Below are positions 33,901 to 46,790 of a stretch of DNA of 64,000 nt, one piece after another. The notes under the pieces were generated by a model that did not search any database, had not been told where the DNA came from, and saw nothing but the letters and a program-made list of their open reading frames with translations. The stretch is from Glossina fuscipes (taxonomy: Eukaryota; Arthropoda; Insecta; Diptera; Glossinidae). The stretch is from the NCBI RefSeq assembly GCF_014805625.2, contig NW_023998454.1:883752-947751 (forward strand). The letters are read 5' to 3'. A program made the position numbers and the translations under genes. Positions within the stretch are counted from its first letter, which is position 1. Each line of letters starts with the position of its first letter.

Positions 33901-34425
33901 CTTAAAATATGTACAGCTATCTATTTAGTCTATTCTTCATTGTCTGCCCGTGTACTTACTTTTCAGCTTTCCTAAATTCACTTTGATCTATCTCAGTAAT
34001 CCTATTATAATTTTATTTCCCCTGCTGAAAAGCTAAACTATTACAGATAACTTTAGAATCTATAGAGGAAATATTCAAAAACAACTCCATATATCACAGG
34101 AGAACGAGTTCATCCAGTCATTGTCAGCTTGTTCAGGATCTCTCTCAGGCTTTTGAACTTGATTTGCTTCCCTTTAACATTTCCCTTTAATATTTATCTA
34201 ATAAACATATCCACATAGTTTGGATTAAAAACTTCATGCGTTTACTTTCTTTTTAGATTAAAATAAATTCCATCAAAATATATATACAATGATTATCAGA
34301 ATTTTTGAATTTTGAATAAATTGTTCAGAGTTTTGCTTAGCAAACAGTGACTTTTTATGCCTTACAACACTTGCAATATGTGGTATATTAGATCCATGCG
34401 GACGTATGTAACACGCAGAAAGGCT
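30922..34425. other. Mostly featureless stretch
   Basis: Directly after the TrpRS pseudogene, about 30895-31115 is open in another frame for about 70 codons ([16 protein letters not shown], then WEFSNSVANLIKKVRDEDRR) with no recognised family. A frame at 31863-32069 is also unrecognised. A perfect 16-bp palindrome, GCTGCTAATTAGCAGC, lies at 32326-32341. Nothing else was recognised. Confidence 0.4.
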
Positions 34426-34429
34426 TAAG

Positions 34430-34640
34430 ATAGTCTCACCTTCTCTAGGTCCTTCTGTCGGTCTGGCGTCTGTCTATATAAATTTGTGTTTAAGACAGAG
34501 TCAGCAATTTTTTAGATGTGCTGCTGAAATTTGGCCCACTGACATGTTTTGGTCCAAGAACGAATGCTGTTAAAAATGGTTCGGATCGGATTACTTTTTC
34601 AACCACTCCCAAAAAATGTTGTAATTTCCAGAAATTCATA
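34430..34640 (-). repeat. Dispersed repeat, inverted relative to 41.06-41.65 kb
   Basis: In reverse complement this contains GAGTGGTTGAA, CCGATCCGAACCA and AAAACATGTCAGTG in the same order as the plus-strand repeat at about 41370-41430, and a GTCTG/GTCGG tract lies at its 3' side (about 34445-34475). It is a diverged copy of a non-coding dispersed sequence. Confidence 0.6.
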
Positions 34641-35480
34641 TGCAGACCATGAAACTCGTGAAGTTCGTGTGTGAGGCTCGCGAAAAGGCCGCCCCTCTAT
34701 CGAAGCAAAGTCTAAATTGTAGTTTTTATGACGAACGTAGTTGAAAAGTAATAGAATTAGCTTTGCTATTATAGTTGATGTGTTGACCATCCTCCACTAT
34801 GGAAAGGATTCCTTTACATAAAAATAATGTAAAATTTTTGGAGTATTACCAAGGAAATGAACGTTGGGTGAAACGGTGTGGGCTATCTAATTTCTTACAA
34901 AAAAAATTAGAATTCCGTTTTATTTCTTTTCGCTAACGTCGATCCGAATGCAATCTGATTACTGTGAGTGCATAAGTATAGGAACTCGTCTCTCGAACGG
35001 ATTTGAAAAGGAACGTTGAGTTAGGAATATATTTATCGATCAATCTGCTCATTTTTTCTTAGCATAGAAAAACAGACATTATTTACGGCTTTCTTTTCAA
35101 TATTTTAAGTTCCTAATGCTTATGCTTTTTAATGTTTATTAGTTCATTGTCAAATGAATCAAGTCAATGATGTTGATGTAATTTTCTATTATGCGGCCGT
35201 TAAAAATGTGTCTTCTTGGATTTAACAGTGTTTTCATCTCAGTCACGCATACAATGAGTCAATGTATGTCTGTACGCTCGTTCCTATATTATATGGATAT
35301 AATAATTTTTTTTGTTTTGAAAATTCCTTCTTTCTTTCTGCTATTGTTATTTACTTTTGTTTAACCATATTATATTCGAATCGATCATTGCATTTTTCGC
35401 AAGGTGAACAGCAATAGATATATTCTTTACACTGTACATGAGGATGGCGCAATATGAGAACTTGTGCCAATGTGTTTGAC
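34641..35480. other. Stretch without recognised features
   Basis: No gene or transposon similarity was recognised on either strand between the dispersed repeat and the start of LINE-A copy 2. Confidence 0.5.
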
Positions 35481-38353
35481 ATACGATTGATATCGATTGA
35501 CTGGTCCATTGCTGTTATTAACTAACTCGCATTATTTTATTAACAAATCGATTCATGCGAACGCGAAATATTTTTATAAATTCCGGAACACTTTCATTCA
35601 ACAGCAAATAGGTAAATCACTAAAACTAAATGTTTCTTCAGGCCCATTATCTCTCATTTATCAAAATGTTAGGGGCCTAAATTCGAAAATTCGTTCCACT
35701 TTTCTAAATTCAGTGAGCACGGAGTTTTTCTGTTTGGCCTTCACTGAAACTTGGCTAAAACCCGATCTTCATTCGTCAGAACTTTTTCATAATTCTTTCC
35801 AAGTCTTTAGAAATGAACGAGTGAATCGCATTGGTGATGGTGTATTAATTGCCATATCTGCGTCAGTCCCGTTCAATATAATTGAATTTCCCACTTCTCC
35901 TGACGTTGAATTTATCGCCATTCGTGCGAAAATGCCTAATAAACATCTATTTATAACCTGCCATTATACTCCCCCAAATTCTGATATCTCCATTTACAAG
36001 AAACACGCTGCCTTCATTTGTGAAGTGGCCAAGCTGTCTAGACCCACCGATTTGGTCGTTGCATTGGGTGACTTCAACTTGCCTCAAGTCACTTGGTGTA
36101 ACAGTGATAATTCTGGCTGTTTGGTTCCTACTTCAACATCTGATAGGGCTGTTGTGTTCTTTAGTGAATTGTTTGATCATAATTTGCTTCAATAAAACCA
36201 TATCCCTAATTGTAATGGTAGACAGCTTGATCTCTGCTTTGCCAATTTTTCTGAGATTAACGTAAATCATTGTCCACCTTTTAGTTTACCAGAGGATCCT
36301 TATCATCCATCAATATGCATTTCCTTTCATCATACGAATGATGGTTCGTTGAAATGCCTTAATGTGCCAAATCACACTTTTTTAAATAAATGTTATGATT
36401 TTCATAAAATCAATATTGTGTTACTAAAACATCGTCTTTCAAATCTGACGCTTGATTTCTCAACCGGTAGTATTCAAAGCTTATTGTCATCGTTTTACAA
36501 TACATTAAATCTAGCTATTGCTGCATCTGTTCCGATCAAGCAGTGTCGACCTCGAAGCAGTTGTCCCCCGTGGTATAATAAGACAATTAAATACCACAAG
36601 AATAGAAAAAACTCGCTATTCAAAAAATATTCGAAAAGTGGCTCTGCGCTCGACTATTCCGCTTACTCGGTGGCGAGGCATAGATTTAACTCCCTCAACT
36701 ATCATTATTACTGCAGATACCTTCAGTTCATTAAATCCTCTCTGTTTGCTAAACCTAAATTCTTTTTTAAATTTATTAACTCTAAAAGAACAATATCCAC
36801 ATATCCCTCTCATGTTTCTTTTAATGGCTCTGATTCCTCGGATGATTTTGAAAGCGCAAATCTCTTTGCTGAGTATTTCCGACGAAACTTTTCGATTGCT
36901 AATTTCGATTTATCAGCAAACTACCCTTATCCTATAACTAACTCTGTCTCAATTCCTAACTTGGTAATTTCGGAAGATGACATATTTAATGGGTTGAGTT
37001 CTCTAAAATATTGTTGTGCGCCAGGACCTGGTGGAATTCCATCATGTGTACTTAAATCTTGCGCTGTCGAGTTATGTGGTGTGATCTCAAAGATTTTTAA
37101 CATGTCCTTGTATTTAGGTGTTTTCCCTTCGTGTTGGAAGAGTAGTTTCCTTGTTCCTATCCACAAGAGTAGAAGTAGACAATTTGTTGAGAACTACAGA
37201 GGCACAGCCAAGTTGAGTGTCTTGCCTAAGTTGTTTGAGCGTATTGTGACTCAGCATTTGGCCTTTGCCCTTAATTCGTATATTTCTCCGCACCAGCACG
37301 GCTTTCGGAAAGGGCGATCTATAGTCACCAACTTGTTAGAGTTTATTTGTCATGTTTTCAAGGCTTTTTCTAGTGGCTCTCGCACAAATGTGATATACAG
37401 TGATTTAAGCAAAGCATTTGATATGGTTAACCATAACTTACTTATCTTTAAACTCCAAGCCTCTGGCTTCCCTTTCTACTTAGTGAAATGGATAAGCTCT
37501 TATCTGCACAATAGATCCTTCAGAGTTTTGTTTAACTTCATCACCTCGGATGAATTCCCCGTTATGTCTGGCGTACCTCAAGGAAGTCACTTAGGTCCCA
37601 TTTTATTTAATTTATACGTTAACGATCTTCCATCGGTGGTTAAATTCAGTCAGATCTTAATGTATGCGGATGATATGAAACTGTTTTCCTCCTTCTCTGT
37701 TGACTCGCAATCACATCAGCTTCAAGGTGACTTAGATAATGCATGGTGCTCTTTGAATCTTCTGAAACTAAATCTGAGTAAATGTAAGAAGCTTTCTTTC
37801 TCAAGAAGAAAGTCATTCATTACTCAGTATTTCATAGATTCGTATAAGTTGGAGGACGTCGATTCGATCACGGATTTAGGCGTTCTATTTGACCATAGGT
37901 TACGTTTCAACTTGCATATTGAGCTCTGGTTAAGCTGAGTCAATGTAAATATAATTATGAGCTGTTTTATCCGCTCAGAGTAGTTTGCAAGAACCTAAAT
38001 GATGTCTATCACTTATTCTCGTTTTTGGACTCTTTAAAGTCCATTAAAGCAACATTGCTTAATATGCGCGATGTACCTATGTCTTACTTAAACTAGCTTT
38101 TATCCTTAAAAGTCGTTACGATTGGAAATGAATTGTTGTTAAGTATTATCGGTTGCCAGGCTTATGCATGTTTGCGATGGCTTAGGGGTTCGTTTGCAAT
38201 TTGGTCCTGTACCGGTTGTAAGTGTAGCTCTTTGCTGATGGTGTACACAATTTTTTTTCTTTTTCTTTTTTTTTCTTATTTGTTTTATTATACTTATACT
38301 AAATTTTATCATTAATTAATATAAGTTTTGCATTATGAGCCAATCGAACTCGA
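35480..38353 (+). mobile_element. LINE-A copy 2, the most complete copy
   Basis: It carries endonuclease and RT in a single frame, then the conserved 3' tail. The tail stops at about 38353 (CAATCGAACTCGAG), about 50 bp short of the (TAAA)n end seen in the other copies, so the 3' end was lost after insertion. About 420 bp present in copy 1 (its 8625-9045) are missing at about 37925-37936, joining the RT C-terminal region to the last part of the ORF. No ORF1 was identified upstream, so this copy is probably also 5'-truncated. It lies about 27 kb from copy 1 in inverted orientation. Confidence 0.9.
35497..37938 (+). pseudogene. LINE-A ORF2 (endonuclease + RT), one nonsense codon and a C-terminal deletion
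   Basis: The frame is open from before 35497 to 36192 (endonuclease: LIYQNVRGLNSKI, FTETWLKPDLH, GGVLIAIS-like block, VVALGDFNLPQVTW). It is interrupted by TAA at 36193-36195, where copy 1 has TAT (Tyr), then remains open in the same frame to 37938. RT motifs in order are PGPGGIPSC, FLVPIHKSRSRQFVENYR, HQHGFRKGRSIVTNLLE, YSDLSKAFDMVNHNLL, GVPQGSHLGPILFNLY and the catalytic YADD at 37663-37674, so all RT motifs are intact. After LHIELW the frame runs into the deletion junction and stops, removing most of the thumb. The GGVLIAIS motif here reads GDGVLIAIS. There is no RNase H domain. The copy is inactive but only mildly damaged, so the family was recently active. Confidence 0.9.
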
Positions 38354-39595
38354 GAATCCTCAGAATAATTAGTATAGTGTTACGAAAATCCCAAATCCAG
38401 TTAATGTCAGCTAAGTAATATTCCCTAATAATAAATTCCCTAAAGAAGGAAAAACCAAATGAGCATTTGCAGGCCGATGAAAACGATTAGAGGAAAAGCA
38501 GGCTGGGATTAGAAATAAAACCATAAATTTAGGTATAGTAACATGCTTGTAAAAATTTATATAAATAGAATATTTGTGGAAGAAAGAATGAGTCGGTCAA
38601 GAACATTTGAGCTGAGAGTACGGCCAAAATAAATTATAAATAATTCTACGCGTAAGAATTATAATTGTAAATAAATACTTCTACTGTTGTGAAAGACAAA
38701 GTAGTAAAATAAAAGAACTTTGAAGTGTATTTCTCTTGTACAAAAATATCCGCGATCCAGTGATACGGACTGTATCTTATAAAAGCGAAGTTCATAACAA
38801 TATCATTGGTTTTGTTTATACTTTCAATTTATATATTTATCGCATTAAATTTCTATATAATCATAAAATATTACACATGAGTCATACATTTTTTGATTTC
38901 GAGTTAAAGAATAAAAAGAAGACCTTCAAAAGATAAGAGAAAATGTATTTGTTGATGCACATTCTGCACAAACTTTGCTTCAGTTTATATTTCGAAAAGA
39001 AATGATCAAATGTAAATCTGCGGTTATTGTTCTGCAACGTTGTACCCAATTGCTCAGAGAAACTCCGTCCTAAACTTTATCCTCGATTGGGTCTTTCCTG
39101 TCCAAGATACGTGATAACTTTCTGACTACGGGGCACATCCAGGGATAACTGTATACATTTTGTAAAGAGAGTTAATTTTGACCTTATGACTAACCCCAAA
39201 TTTCCAAATATTTTTATTTTAGTATCAATTGTTCTCGAAATAGAATAAAAAAAAAAAAAATTTTAAAATGTGATATAAAATAATGAACAAATATGAATAC
39301 AGAGTTCAAATGAGCGTTAAAGGCTCATTCTGCCTTTTGTTCAAGCCTATATACGTAATAATCGATGTCAAATGATACGCCTCTGTTCCTACGTGAAAAA
39401 CATTTGTTTTTCCACATTTTAGTTGTAACCATATTGTTGCTCTTGTAGTAATAGATGCTTGTATGTATTCTGGTCACTTTCTCACTTGAAAAAGACATTT
39501 ATTGAGAGAAATCGGTATTATATATATACTTTAAATGTTATTCTACATATATTAATCAAATTTCCATAATTTTCTATAACTATTCCTCATAGTTT
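38354..39595. other. Stretch without recognised features
   Basis: No gene or transposon similarity was recognised. The open frame at 38736-38936 is AT-driven and has no motif. Confidence 0.5.
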
Positions 39596-40135
39596 TGGCA
39601 AGATGGCGTTATCGTGTCGAAAGAACGATATGAGCAAGAAGCCGCTATGTCTAGTGAGTATGCTGGGTGCGGTAGAACTCGTTAGTCGAGCGGGCCTTTT
39701 ACAACTCTTATAACGTGTGGCCGAGCGTTGTCTTGCAAGCGGATTACTTTGTGTCTATTAATCGCTATTGCTAGTCCTTTTTGCAACACTACACCATTCA
39801 ACTTGTTCGATTAACGTCGGTAGACATCTGCAGTGAAAGGTTCATTCGATTTTAACAGCTCGTAATACGCCATATCTTGACGTCGCTACCTGCGTAGCAA
39901 AACTTTATGGGCATCAATATTTCGCTTCGGTTTCGATATGGGGGCCCTCCAGGACTAATCCACGATTTTATACAACTGAGATTTTCGTATTAAAATATTG
40001 TATCCATCCTTTTGGAACTTTCCCATTACAAGCAGCCTAGAAGCAATTGATTCATCAACTGCTAAGCTGTTTGAAAGTTTGAGAGTTGGAGTTGGGTTTT
40101 CGTTGAATTAGTCTTGATGTTCATTGGCTTCGAAT
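39595..40135 (-). mobile_element. Mariner relic (transposase catalytic region), different lineage
   Basis: Read in several minus-strand frames, mariner transposase motifs occur in order: GKVQKDG (about 40035-40010), SWRAPISKPKRN, a YYELL-containing block, INRHKVIRLQDNARPH (about 39775-39725), and LPHPAYSLDIA before a lost SDYHLF (about 39680-39640). The middle Asp (QDNARPH) is present, and the third catalytic Asp is lost or replaced. No TIRs were found. The text is closer to mauritiana-like or rosa-like mariners than to the 28.75 kb element, but the assignment is tentative. Confidence 0.65.
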
Positions 40136-40469
40136 ATCTTAACTTTTAATCATTTACTCAGCTTTTGATTTGTTTAAATGTATTATGTGTACGAAAAAAA
40201 TGTACAGTTACTTTCAAAGGCAATTTATGGGTTCTTTTCTTTTTTTACTTTTGCGGTTCAACTCATTCATGTTTTCTTACAAATCTATTCTCCCAACGAA
40301 TACCATTTGCAATTATTATTATTGTACGACTACTGTTCACATGTCGCAAGGAAAATAAAATTTAGTATTCGTCTAAAGATTTTCTCAAATTATAGACTTA
40401 AATTTACGTTAGTTTCGAAAGGCTACTCTTGCAACATTTCGCTCTCTACGTACAAAAAGAGATGCGCTT

Positions 40470-40800
40470 CAAATTACGTTTTTGGGAATCTAATTGAAAA
40501 AAGAAACACAGATACCGGAAAATGAGTGCACTATATGCAGGCGATGCAAGGAGTATACTACATGCAGAAGGCCTTAAACCTGACGTTTTGCCAAATGCCT
40601 ATGGCCTGGTAGATACTTCAGGACAAATCCTACTTGAGAGGATATCTCACGAAAGTACTTCAACTTTTATAGCTGAAGGCCGAGCTGTCGTTTGAGCGAT
40701 GAATCGTGCTTATAAAAGCAAACTGAAAACTGTTATTGTCGTGGTTCTACTCCTCGCCTAGTTCCTCCATTATATCCAACTAGTATTGACGAAAGCAAGA
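40470..40800 (+). mobile_element. I-clade LINE RNase H relic
   Basis: A plus-strand stretch reads AYGLVDTSGQILLERISHES, then TFIAEGRAVV and, after an in-frame stop, AMNRAYKSKLKTVIV. These align with the first half of the RNase H domain of I-clade ORF2, including the TAE motif (here IAEG), and end where TDSLS should follow. The flanks show no other LINE blocks. It is a short dead fragment. Confidence 0.6.
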
Positions 40801-41059
40801 TCAAAATATTTGCGAGAATTCACCTTAGCGGCGCAATTCAAACACAACGATTGATCCTTAAGAAATCTCCTTTTCCAGTTTGTATTTGGCTACGTAAAAT
40901 TTTCCTTTATTAAAGGAGTTAGGAATAACTAACTCCATGCACCACCTATAATCATCTACAGCAAATAGTATCAAATTAATATATTATTATGAACGCTCCT
41001 AGGCGTAATATCTAATGTTTTCTTCTAAAATAGAGTCTCTGTTGCTAATGGTCCCTTTT

Positions 41060-41650
41060 TATTCCCACTACTGAAGGATGGGGGCATACTCATTTTGTTT
41101 TTTTTTCATATTGTAAACACCCAAAACGAGGGTTTAGAGACCTTATAAAGTATATATATTCTTGACCAACGTGAAATTCTGAATTGATTAAGCCATGTCT
41201 GTCCGTCTGTCTGTCCGCGTGTCCGTGTAGGATGTGTTGTTGACGCTCTCCTGCTGGCAAAAATGTAAATATCGACTTCAAATTTCGTAGAAATATTTTT
41301 AGTTATTCCACATGGGTTGATATAGAAAATGGCCCAAATTAGTCTGAGTGGGGTTATGGAGTGGTCGAAGAGATGGACCGATCCGAACCACTTTCAATGG
41401 CTTTCGATTTTTAGTTAAAACACGTCAGTGTACCCAATTCTAGATTTAGAATGCTGAAACACGAATACCTAGCGATTTTTGTCGCGATTTTCTCAAAATT
41501 TTAACACTTTTTAATAGCTTTTGTGCTCGGACCAAAGCATATCAGTGCACCAAATTTTATCAAATTATCTGAAAAACTATGACGTGTAGCTTCAACACAA
41601 TATGACATGAACAGACAAGCAGACTCAGTTCAATTCATAAGGGGATTCTG
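41060..41650 (+). repeat. Dispersed repeat of a kind common in flies, with (GTCT/GTCC)n core
   Basis: It contains AAAGTATATATATTCTTGACC, GTGAAATTCTGAATTG, AAGCCATG and a GTCTGTCCGTCTGTCTGTCC-type tract at about 41195-41225, then non-coding text with blocks such as GAGTGGTCGAAG, CCGATCCGAACCA and AAAACACGTCAGTG. Related copies lie at 34430-34640 (inverted) and 57430-57635. The AAAACACGTCAGTG...CCAA segment has a weaker second version at about 41545-41580. It does not encode a protein. Its transposon class is uncertain; a Helitron-like or other non-autonomous element is possible. Confidence 0.6.
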
Positions 41651-44600
41651 AAACCCATTCTGAATTAACCGCTTTAATAAAAGGTTGGTCTACCTTAAGC
41701 CCTTCTGCGCGTTACATACGACCGCATAAACTTAATTTGCCTTGAACCACTTGCGGTATAAAAAAATTTTCTTATCGATGACACTTTAACAGAACTTACT
41801 ATAGCGAAAAGAAAGAGCGGTTGCATAGAAACAATAAGGGGCGACTGGACGATGATCAAAACCGGCTTAAGAGATATGCATAATGCAGAAGAGGAAAAGG
41901 TACGCTTGTTCTGTCCACGAACAAGAACAACCATGTATAAAAAGCAATCATCGGTGTGGTATAAGGTTCAGTGGAGTACGAACAGACGACAATATGCATA
42001 GAAAACAGAAATAACGAAGGAAAATGCATGCGATATTTTTTAAGGACTTGATATGAGAAAGGAGCTTTAAAATTAGTGAATATAAGTTTTAAGTCAATTG
42101 ATCACTAAATAAAAAATATCTGTTACAAATTATTATCGAAAATATTGTAAAATTTGTTGTAGTTGGCAATATAAACGTGAGCGGCATATGAAAAAACACG
42201 TCCTGATATTCCAATTAAACGGTGTTGTGCCATTGACAGCACTGTTCGTCTGAACTTGTCGAAAAATGTAATAAATTTATTTTTGTATCAATTTAGAGCG
42301 ATGCTGTTAAAGCGAGCTAAATGCACAACTTTAATTAACTTGGAACTCATGTCTCTATCTAAATTTTACTTATACCAAAATTCCCTTTGTTCAGAAACCA
42401 TCAATCGCGTCTATATAAGCCAAACACAAAAAAAGCTTTATGAAGTAATCTGGTGATATAGAAAGGTAGGTGGAACTTATACGAATAATTGGAAAGGTGC
42501 ACAAGAATTGTATTTTTACTTAAAATTTACTCTGAGCAAGCAATTAATTGTTTATCATGAATAAATTTAATTCTCATCATGAAGCCTTAATAAATCATAT
42601 TAAAAAACCTTAGAACAAAAGGCGATATCCGTTGAAACTTTACCTACAACTCAATGCTGTTGTAGTTTGTAAAACAAGGAAAATGTTTAACAATTTAAAC
42701 ACATAGTACGTACAAAACGGAAAACATGGAAATTATTTTAAATCTCATACCTTAATTTTAAACTAAGTGCATATGAAAATCTTTCGCATTTGATGTATTA
42801 TCAGGTAATGGAATTAATTTCCACCGGTGTTTTTTGTGTAGAAAGATTAAAGTTAACAGCATCCACTTTTGAGATAAGAGTTATATCGATCAACGCAAGA
42901 AAGGCAAATGTCTTGTTTTTGATGTTCCACCCCTTTTGTTGTTTTAGAGAGTCCCCAGGTATTGTAGGGGATTCTCTTAAAGGTCTCAGGTGCACAGGGA
43001 ATTTGAATCATTCTACTTTACAGGTTCGGATATTGGATCATCTCTCTCTCACTACAAAAAACACAAGCACTTTGAAAATCGCCAAAAGAAGTGATGATGA
43101 TTGAAATGCAGAATGATGAAAAAGTATGCGTTAAAACAGCTCCTCAACGATTACGGACCAAAATATGGAATGAAATTAATATGAAATCAATGGAATTAAT
43201 TCAAGAGCTAAATATATAGACGAGAGAAAAAGAGTAAGAGAAAAAGCAGTCTTCACACCCAAGTTTAAGCAGGCACACAAAGGAGAAATAAAGTTACGTC
43301 TTTCTTAATATGAAATGTATTGAATTGTAGACAAATACGATGAAATGGTTATATACAAACAGTTGTTTAGGTGTTATTGCAACAAAGATGCTGTTCCTAG
43401 AAACGCAAAAATGCGTATAAATTTATATGTAGATATCAAAATGTTAATCTATATATGTGATTTTTCCCGTAAGCAGTACTAGTATCTATACGTGTATATA
43501 TATATGTATGCAGTATATGTATATATGTGTATGTATATACATATATGTATTGTTATTGATATCTTAACGAAGTCATGAGTAAAAGCTTTGTTAAAGAGAA
43601 AAGAAAACTTTCTATTCGTAATTGTAGAAAATGGTAATAACCCTGCCTCCATACCTAAGAATACATTTTAATTTTTGTATGAGTTTGTTTGCAAGCTACA
43701 ACATCTCTTTATACTGGCGTAAACATCTATAAACCTTTATACGATATTTTATTCTTTGTTTTTGGCTTTGTTAAAGCACATGTAATACTCACATACATGC
43801 ACGAATGTATATATATGCGTTTAGTTATCGTTTTTATTTTGCCTAAGAAAATTTCATCTTATTGATGCTGTAACTTGTTTAAGTGACACTACTGCTATGA
43901 GAATCCTTGTCATTTGGTAGTTAGAAGCTTCCATACATAATTGCGTGTGTATGTATATATGCATTATTCCCAAGTCATAGCAGGGATACATAGTAAAATG
44001 TACTAAAGTTTCATTTATAGCTTGTAGCTATTTATTAGTGTGCTTCTATTTCCCTGTGCGTGCGGGTAACGTTGTCCTTATACGTATCCCCTCCTAGTTT
44101 TATAGCGTTATATACTTTCTTCGGATAGGCATTGTTGGTGAAAAAATTTTTCTTTAGGCATTTGAATGCATTAGCAGTATCATGTTCAGCTACGATTTTT
44201 ATTGTCAACTGCAGCAATGGATGGCAAAGAAGTTAATAAATATGATTCCTTTAAATTCTAATAATTACACGCTTTAATATTCCTAAAAGTATTCCAATAA
44301 ACTAAATCAGCTATATAAATGGAGTAAAACGTTTTCAAAAAATAGCGCCGTTTTCGTCGCTCCATCTCAACATACAGAAATTGGAAAACAAATTCTCGGT
44401 TTTGGGCGTGTCAACGGCACATTAAACGCATTATACACACATTTTGACGATCCGAGCAGGCGAAGTACAAATTTGTAGATCAATCGCTGAGGATTGTACG
44501 TTGCACGTTAGAGTTACAGTGTAAGCGCACGAGCCTACATTTCATTGAAGGGTTCCACTTATGTGATGCTGCTTATATAACAAATCGCGACTCATTGCGT

Positions 44601-45795
44601 TCGTTGGCAGGCTAACATTCGAACATGCAAAAATAGCTTTGTTTCCAAGTCATCAATGTCTTATTGATCTAATTGAGCCTTATGTGTGTTAGGATGAAAT
44701 TCTAATTGCATGTTGGCCGAATGAAATTGATTAATCTTTGGACTGGTAATACAAGAAGACTGATTAGCCTTTGCCGTCACCTTTATAGTTAAATGGATAA
44801 CCAGGGAAACCTCATCAGCAGGGTTACCACACAACTTTGTCGAGATATTATATTCCTATTAATTTATGATTCTATCATTTAAACTATAAACTATTTAATC
44901 CCTTTTGTGGTGCTCACAAGGATACTAAGGATTTTCATCATTTGTTATTCTTTCTCAGTTCGGTCAATAAAATAAAAATACTAATATCTCATATATCATA
45001 ATGCCGCGTATGATAATTATAATATAAAGTTCATGAATATTTCAGATACAATGTAAATAGTTCCAAGCTTCTTTGTTTACTGCAGATAGCTGTCTCTATT
45101 AGCCAGACATATAAATAAACGAATTTTTGCATGCATGTCCTTGTATGCATTGGTATTTAATTACAAATGTTTATCTGCTGTAAGGGATCAATACAAAAAA
45201 AAGTTTTCCCACCTTATTTACGTATCTGCTAAGCGAGTCCTCAAGCTCGAAACTTGTGCGTTTTAGCTGAGCAGAGGTTAGAATATTTCCCTCGAAATTG
45301 ACTATGCTCGCTATTTAAAAAAAAAACTCTCCCGTTACACTTAGCATTGTCCAAATACAAACAGAAAAATACAACAGAAATATAGATGGTAGCCTATGGG
45401 TAGTAGATGATAGACGTCTGTAATTGGCCATTCCTCCAAAGTAAAAAAGAAAAGCAAGAACAAAACCATGAGTTAATGTCAACCTTAGTGATTTTCTTTT
45501 CGTATTTACCGTAAATGACATTCGCAAAGCCATTGTTGTGGCAGATTTTTTTTTTTTTTGGGACATTCGGATTACTGGTTAATACTAAGCGGAAGCAATT
45601 AGTTTATTACAACACATATCAATGTCATCCAAAAATGCATTCACTGCTCAATATAACACACCTTAGCCAAAACTTTTTGAAGTGAAAAATTTACATGCCA
45701 GCTTATTTGAAGAATTTCCAAGTTTAACGCAAGAACCTGGCTATTCCAGTCCAGCCAAGCACACCATAGTCCACAGAGTCGTCATGAAAGGGCCG
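41651..45795. other. Gene-free stretch with a TATG microsatellite
   Basis: No gene or transposon was recognised. A TA/TATG/TGTA-rich microsatellite lies at about 43490-43560. A frame at 42790-43104 (104 codons) has balanced composition but no recognised motif. A TATATAA at 44574-44580 has no properly spaced initiator. Confidence 0.5.
43490..43560. repeat. TATG/TA microsatellite
   Basis: Mixed TATA, TATG and TGTA repeats run for about 70 bp with interruptions. Confidence 0.8.
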
Positions 45796-45834
45796 CCTCC
45801 GTACAAGTCAAGTCCAGTCCAATGAACGTTCAAT

Positions 45835-46790
45835 CGGCAAAGTCCGGAACATGGTAAGAAAACTTCAGCGGAGATCTTTTGTTCCAGTAAGTCTAAGAAA
45901 AGCGGTGTTCGAGAAATTCCATGAAATTTCTCATCCGGGATCGAGAGCAACGAAGAAATTAATAACTGGTAAGTTTCTTGTCCGGACGAGAGAAAAGAAA
46001 TTAACTCATGGTCAAGCCAATGCTTGCCATGTTTGGAAACGAAAATATCGCGGCACACGCAGAGAGCAATTCGTAAAATAGAAATACTCAAAGGCAGACT
46101 TGAACAAATACACATAGCCCTTATTAGTCCGCTTCCTCAATCTGATGGTAACTGTTATATGCTTACCTTAATCGATAATTTACACGATGGACGGAGGCCT
46201 CTCGAGAAATCTCTGCAAATATTATCGTAAACATTTGCGTAATCACTTATATTTGATCATTCGACATACCACACAGTCACAAGTTCACATTAAAGCTGTT
46301 CACCCAACTCGCAAAGTGTTAGGTATCGATAAAGTCACAACTACGTCAGGGCAATGACAAGGCAGAGCGATTCTGCAGATAAGACAACAATTTTAGAAGG
46401 AGGGAAATCGTGAAAGTGCAGCGTGGAGTTGCCAATAGTGCTATTAAAACTGCATGCAGCCTACAAAGAAGATATAACTATCACTTCGGCCGAAATAGTT
46501 TATGGAGAGAATTTTCGGTCTCGAGTCCGCTGCTATACTACAATTAAAAGGACACTTTAAGAATGTCAAATCGAACATTCATTCATTTTCAACCTCAAAC
46601 ACACCCACATTAAATAAGAATAAGAAAAACAAACTGTTTCAAATATTCGCGAAAATTGGTTGCGCATTAATTCAATTACTATTAAGAATAGGTTTAATGA
46701 ACTCCCCCACCGAAATTGTTGTACGCACCTGTCTAAGACAAAGTTATCAACCCTCATTACATTGGTAAAAGTTAGTAAATTCTAAATGAG
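45835..46790 (+). mobile_element. Ty3/gypsy LTR retrotransposon relic 1 (integrase region)
   Basis: A frame at 45851-46081 carries a Gypsy-type H2C2 zinc-binding domain: an upstream RSFVPVSLR strand, then HEISHPGSRATKKLI, then a region ending in a damaged CX2C (CHVWKRK; the second Cys is Trp or Lys). The integrase core beginning (LISPLPQSDGNCYMLTLID) follows in a second frame at about 46115-46180. A later piece near 46450-46530 (EDITITSAEIVYGENFR) matches the end of the integrase core. The sequence between is deleted. No LTR or primer-binding site could be attached to it. It is dead. Confidence 0.7.

Noticed and set aside
42790..43104. 104-codon plus-strand frame as a gene
   Set aside because: No recognisable motif, no splice or upstream support; a chance frame cannot be excluded.
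44035..44217. Minus-strand frame with NNAYPKKVYNAIK, possibly a Penelope-like RT end
   Set aside because: Only about 15 residues resemble that family and no neighbouring RT motifs were found.
44574..44600. TATATAA as a promoter
   Set aside because: The nearest initiator-like TCATTG is only about 20 bp downstream, too close, and no coding exon follows.
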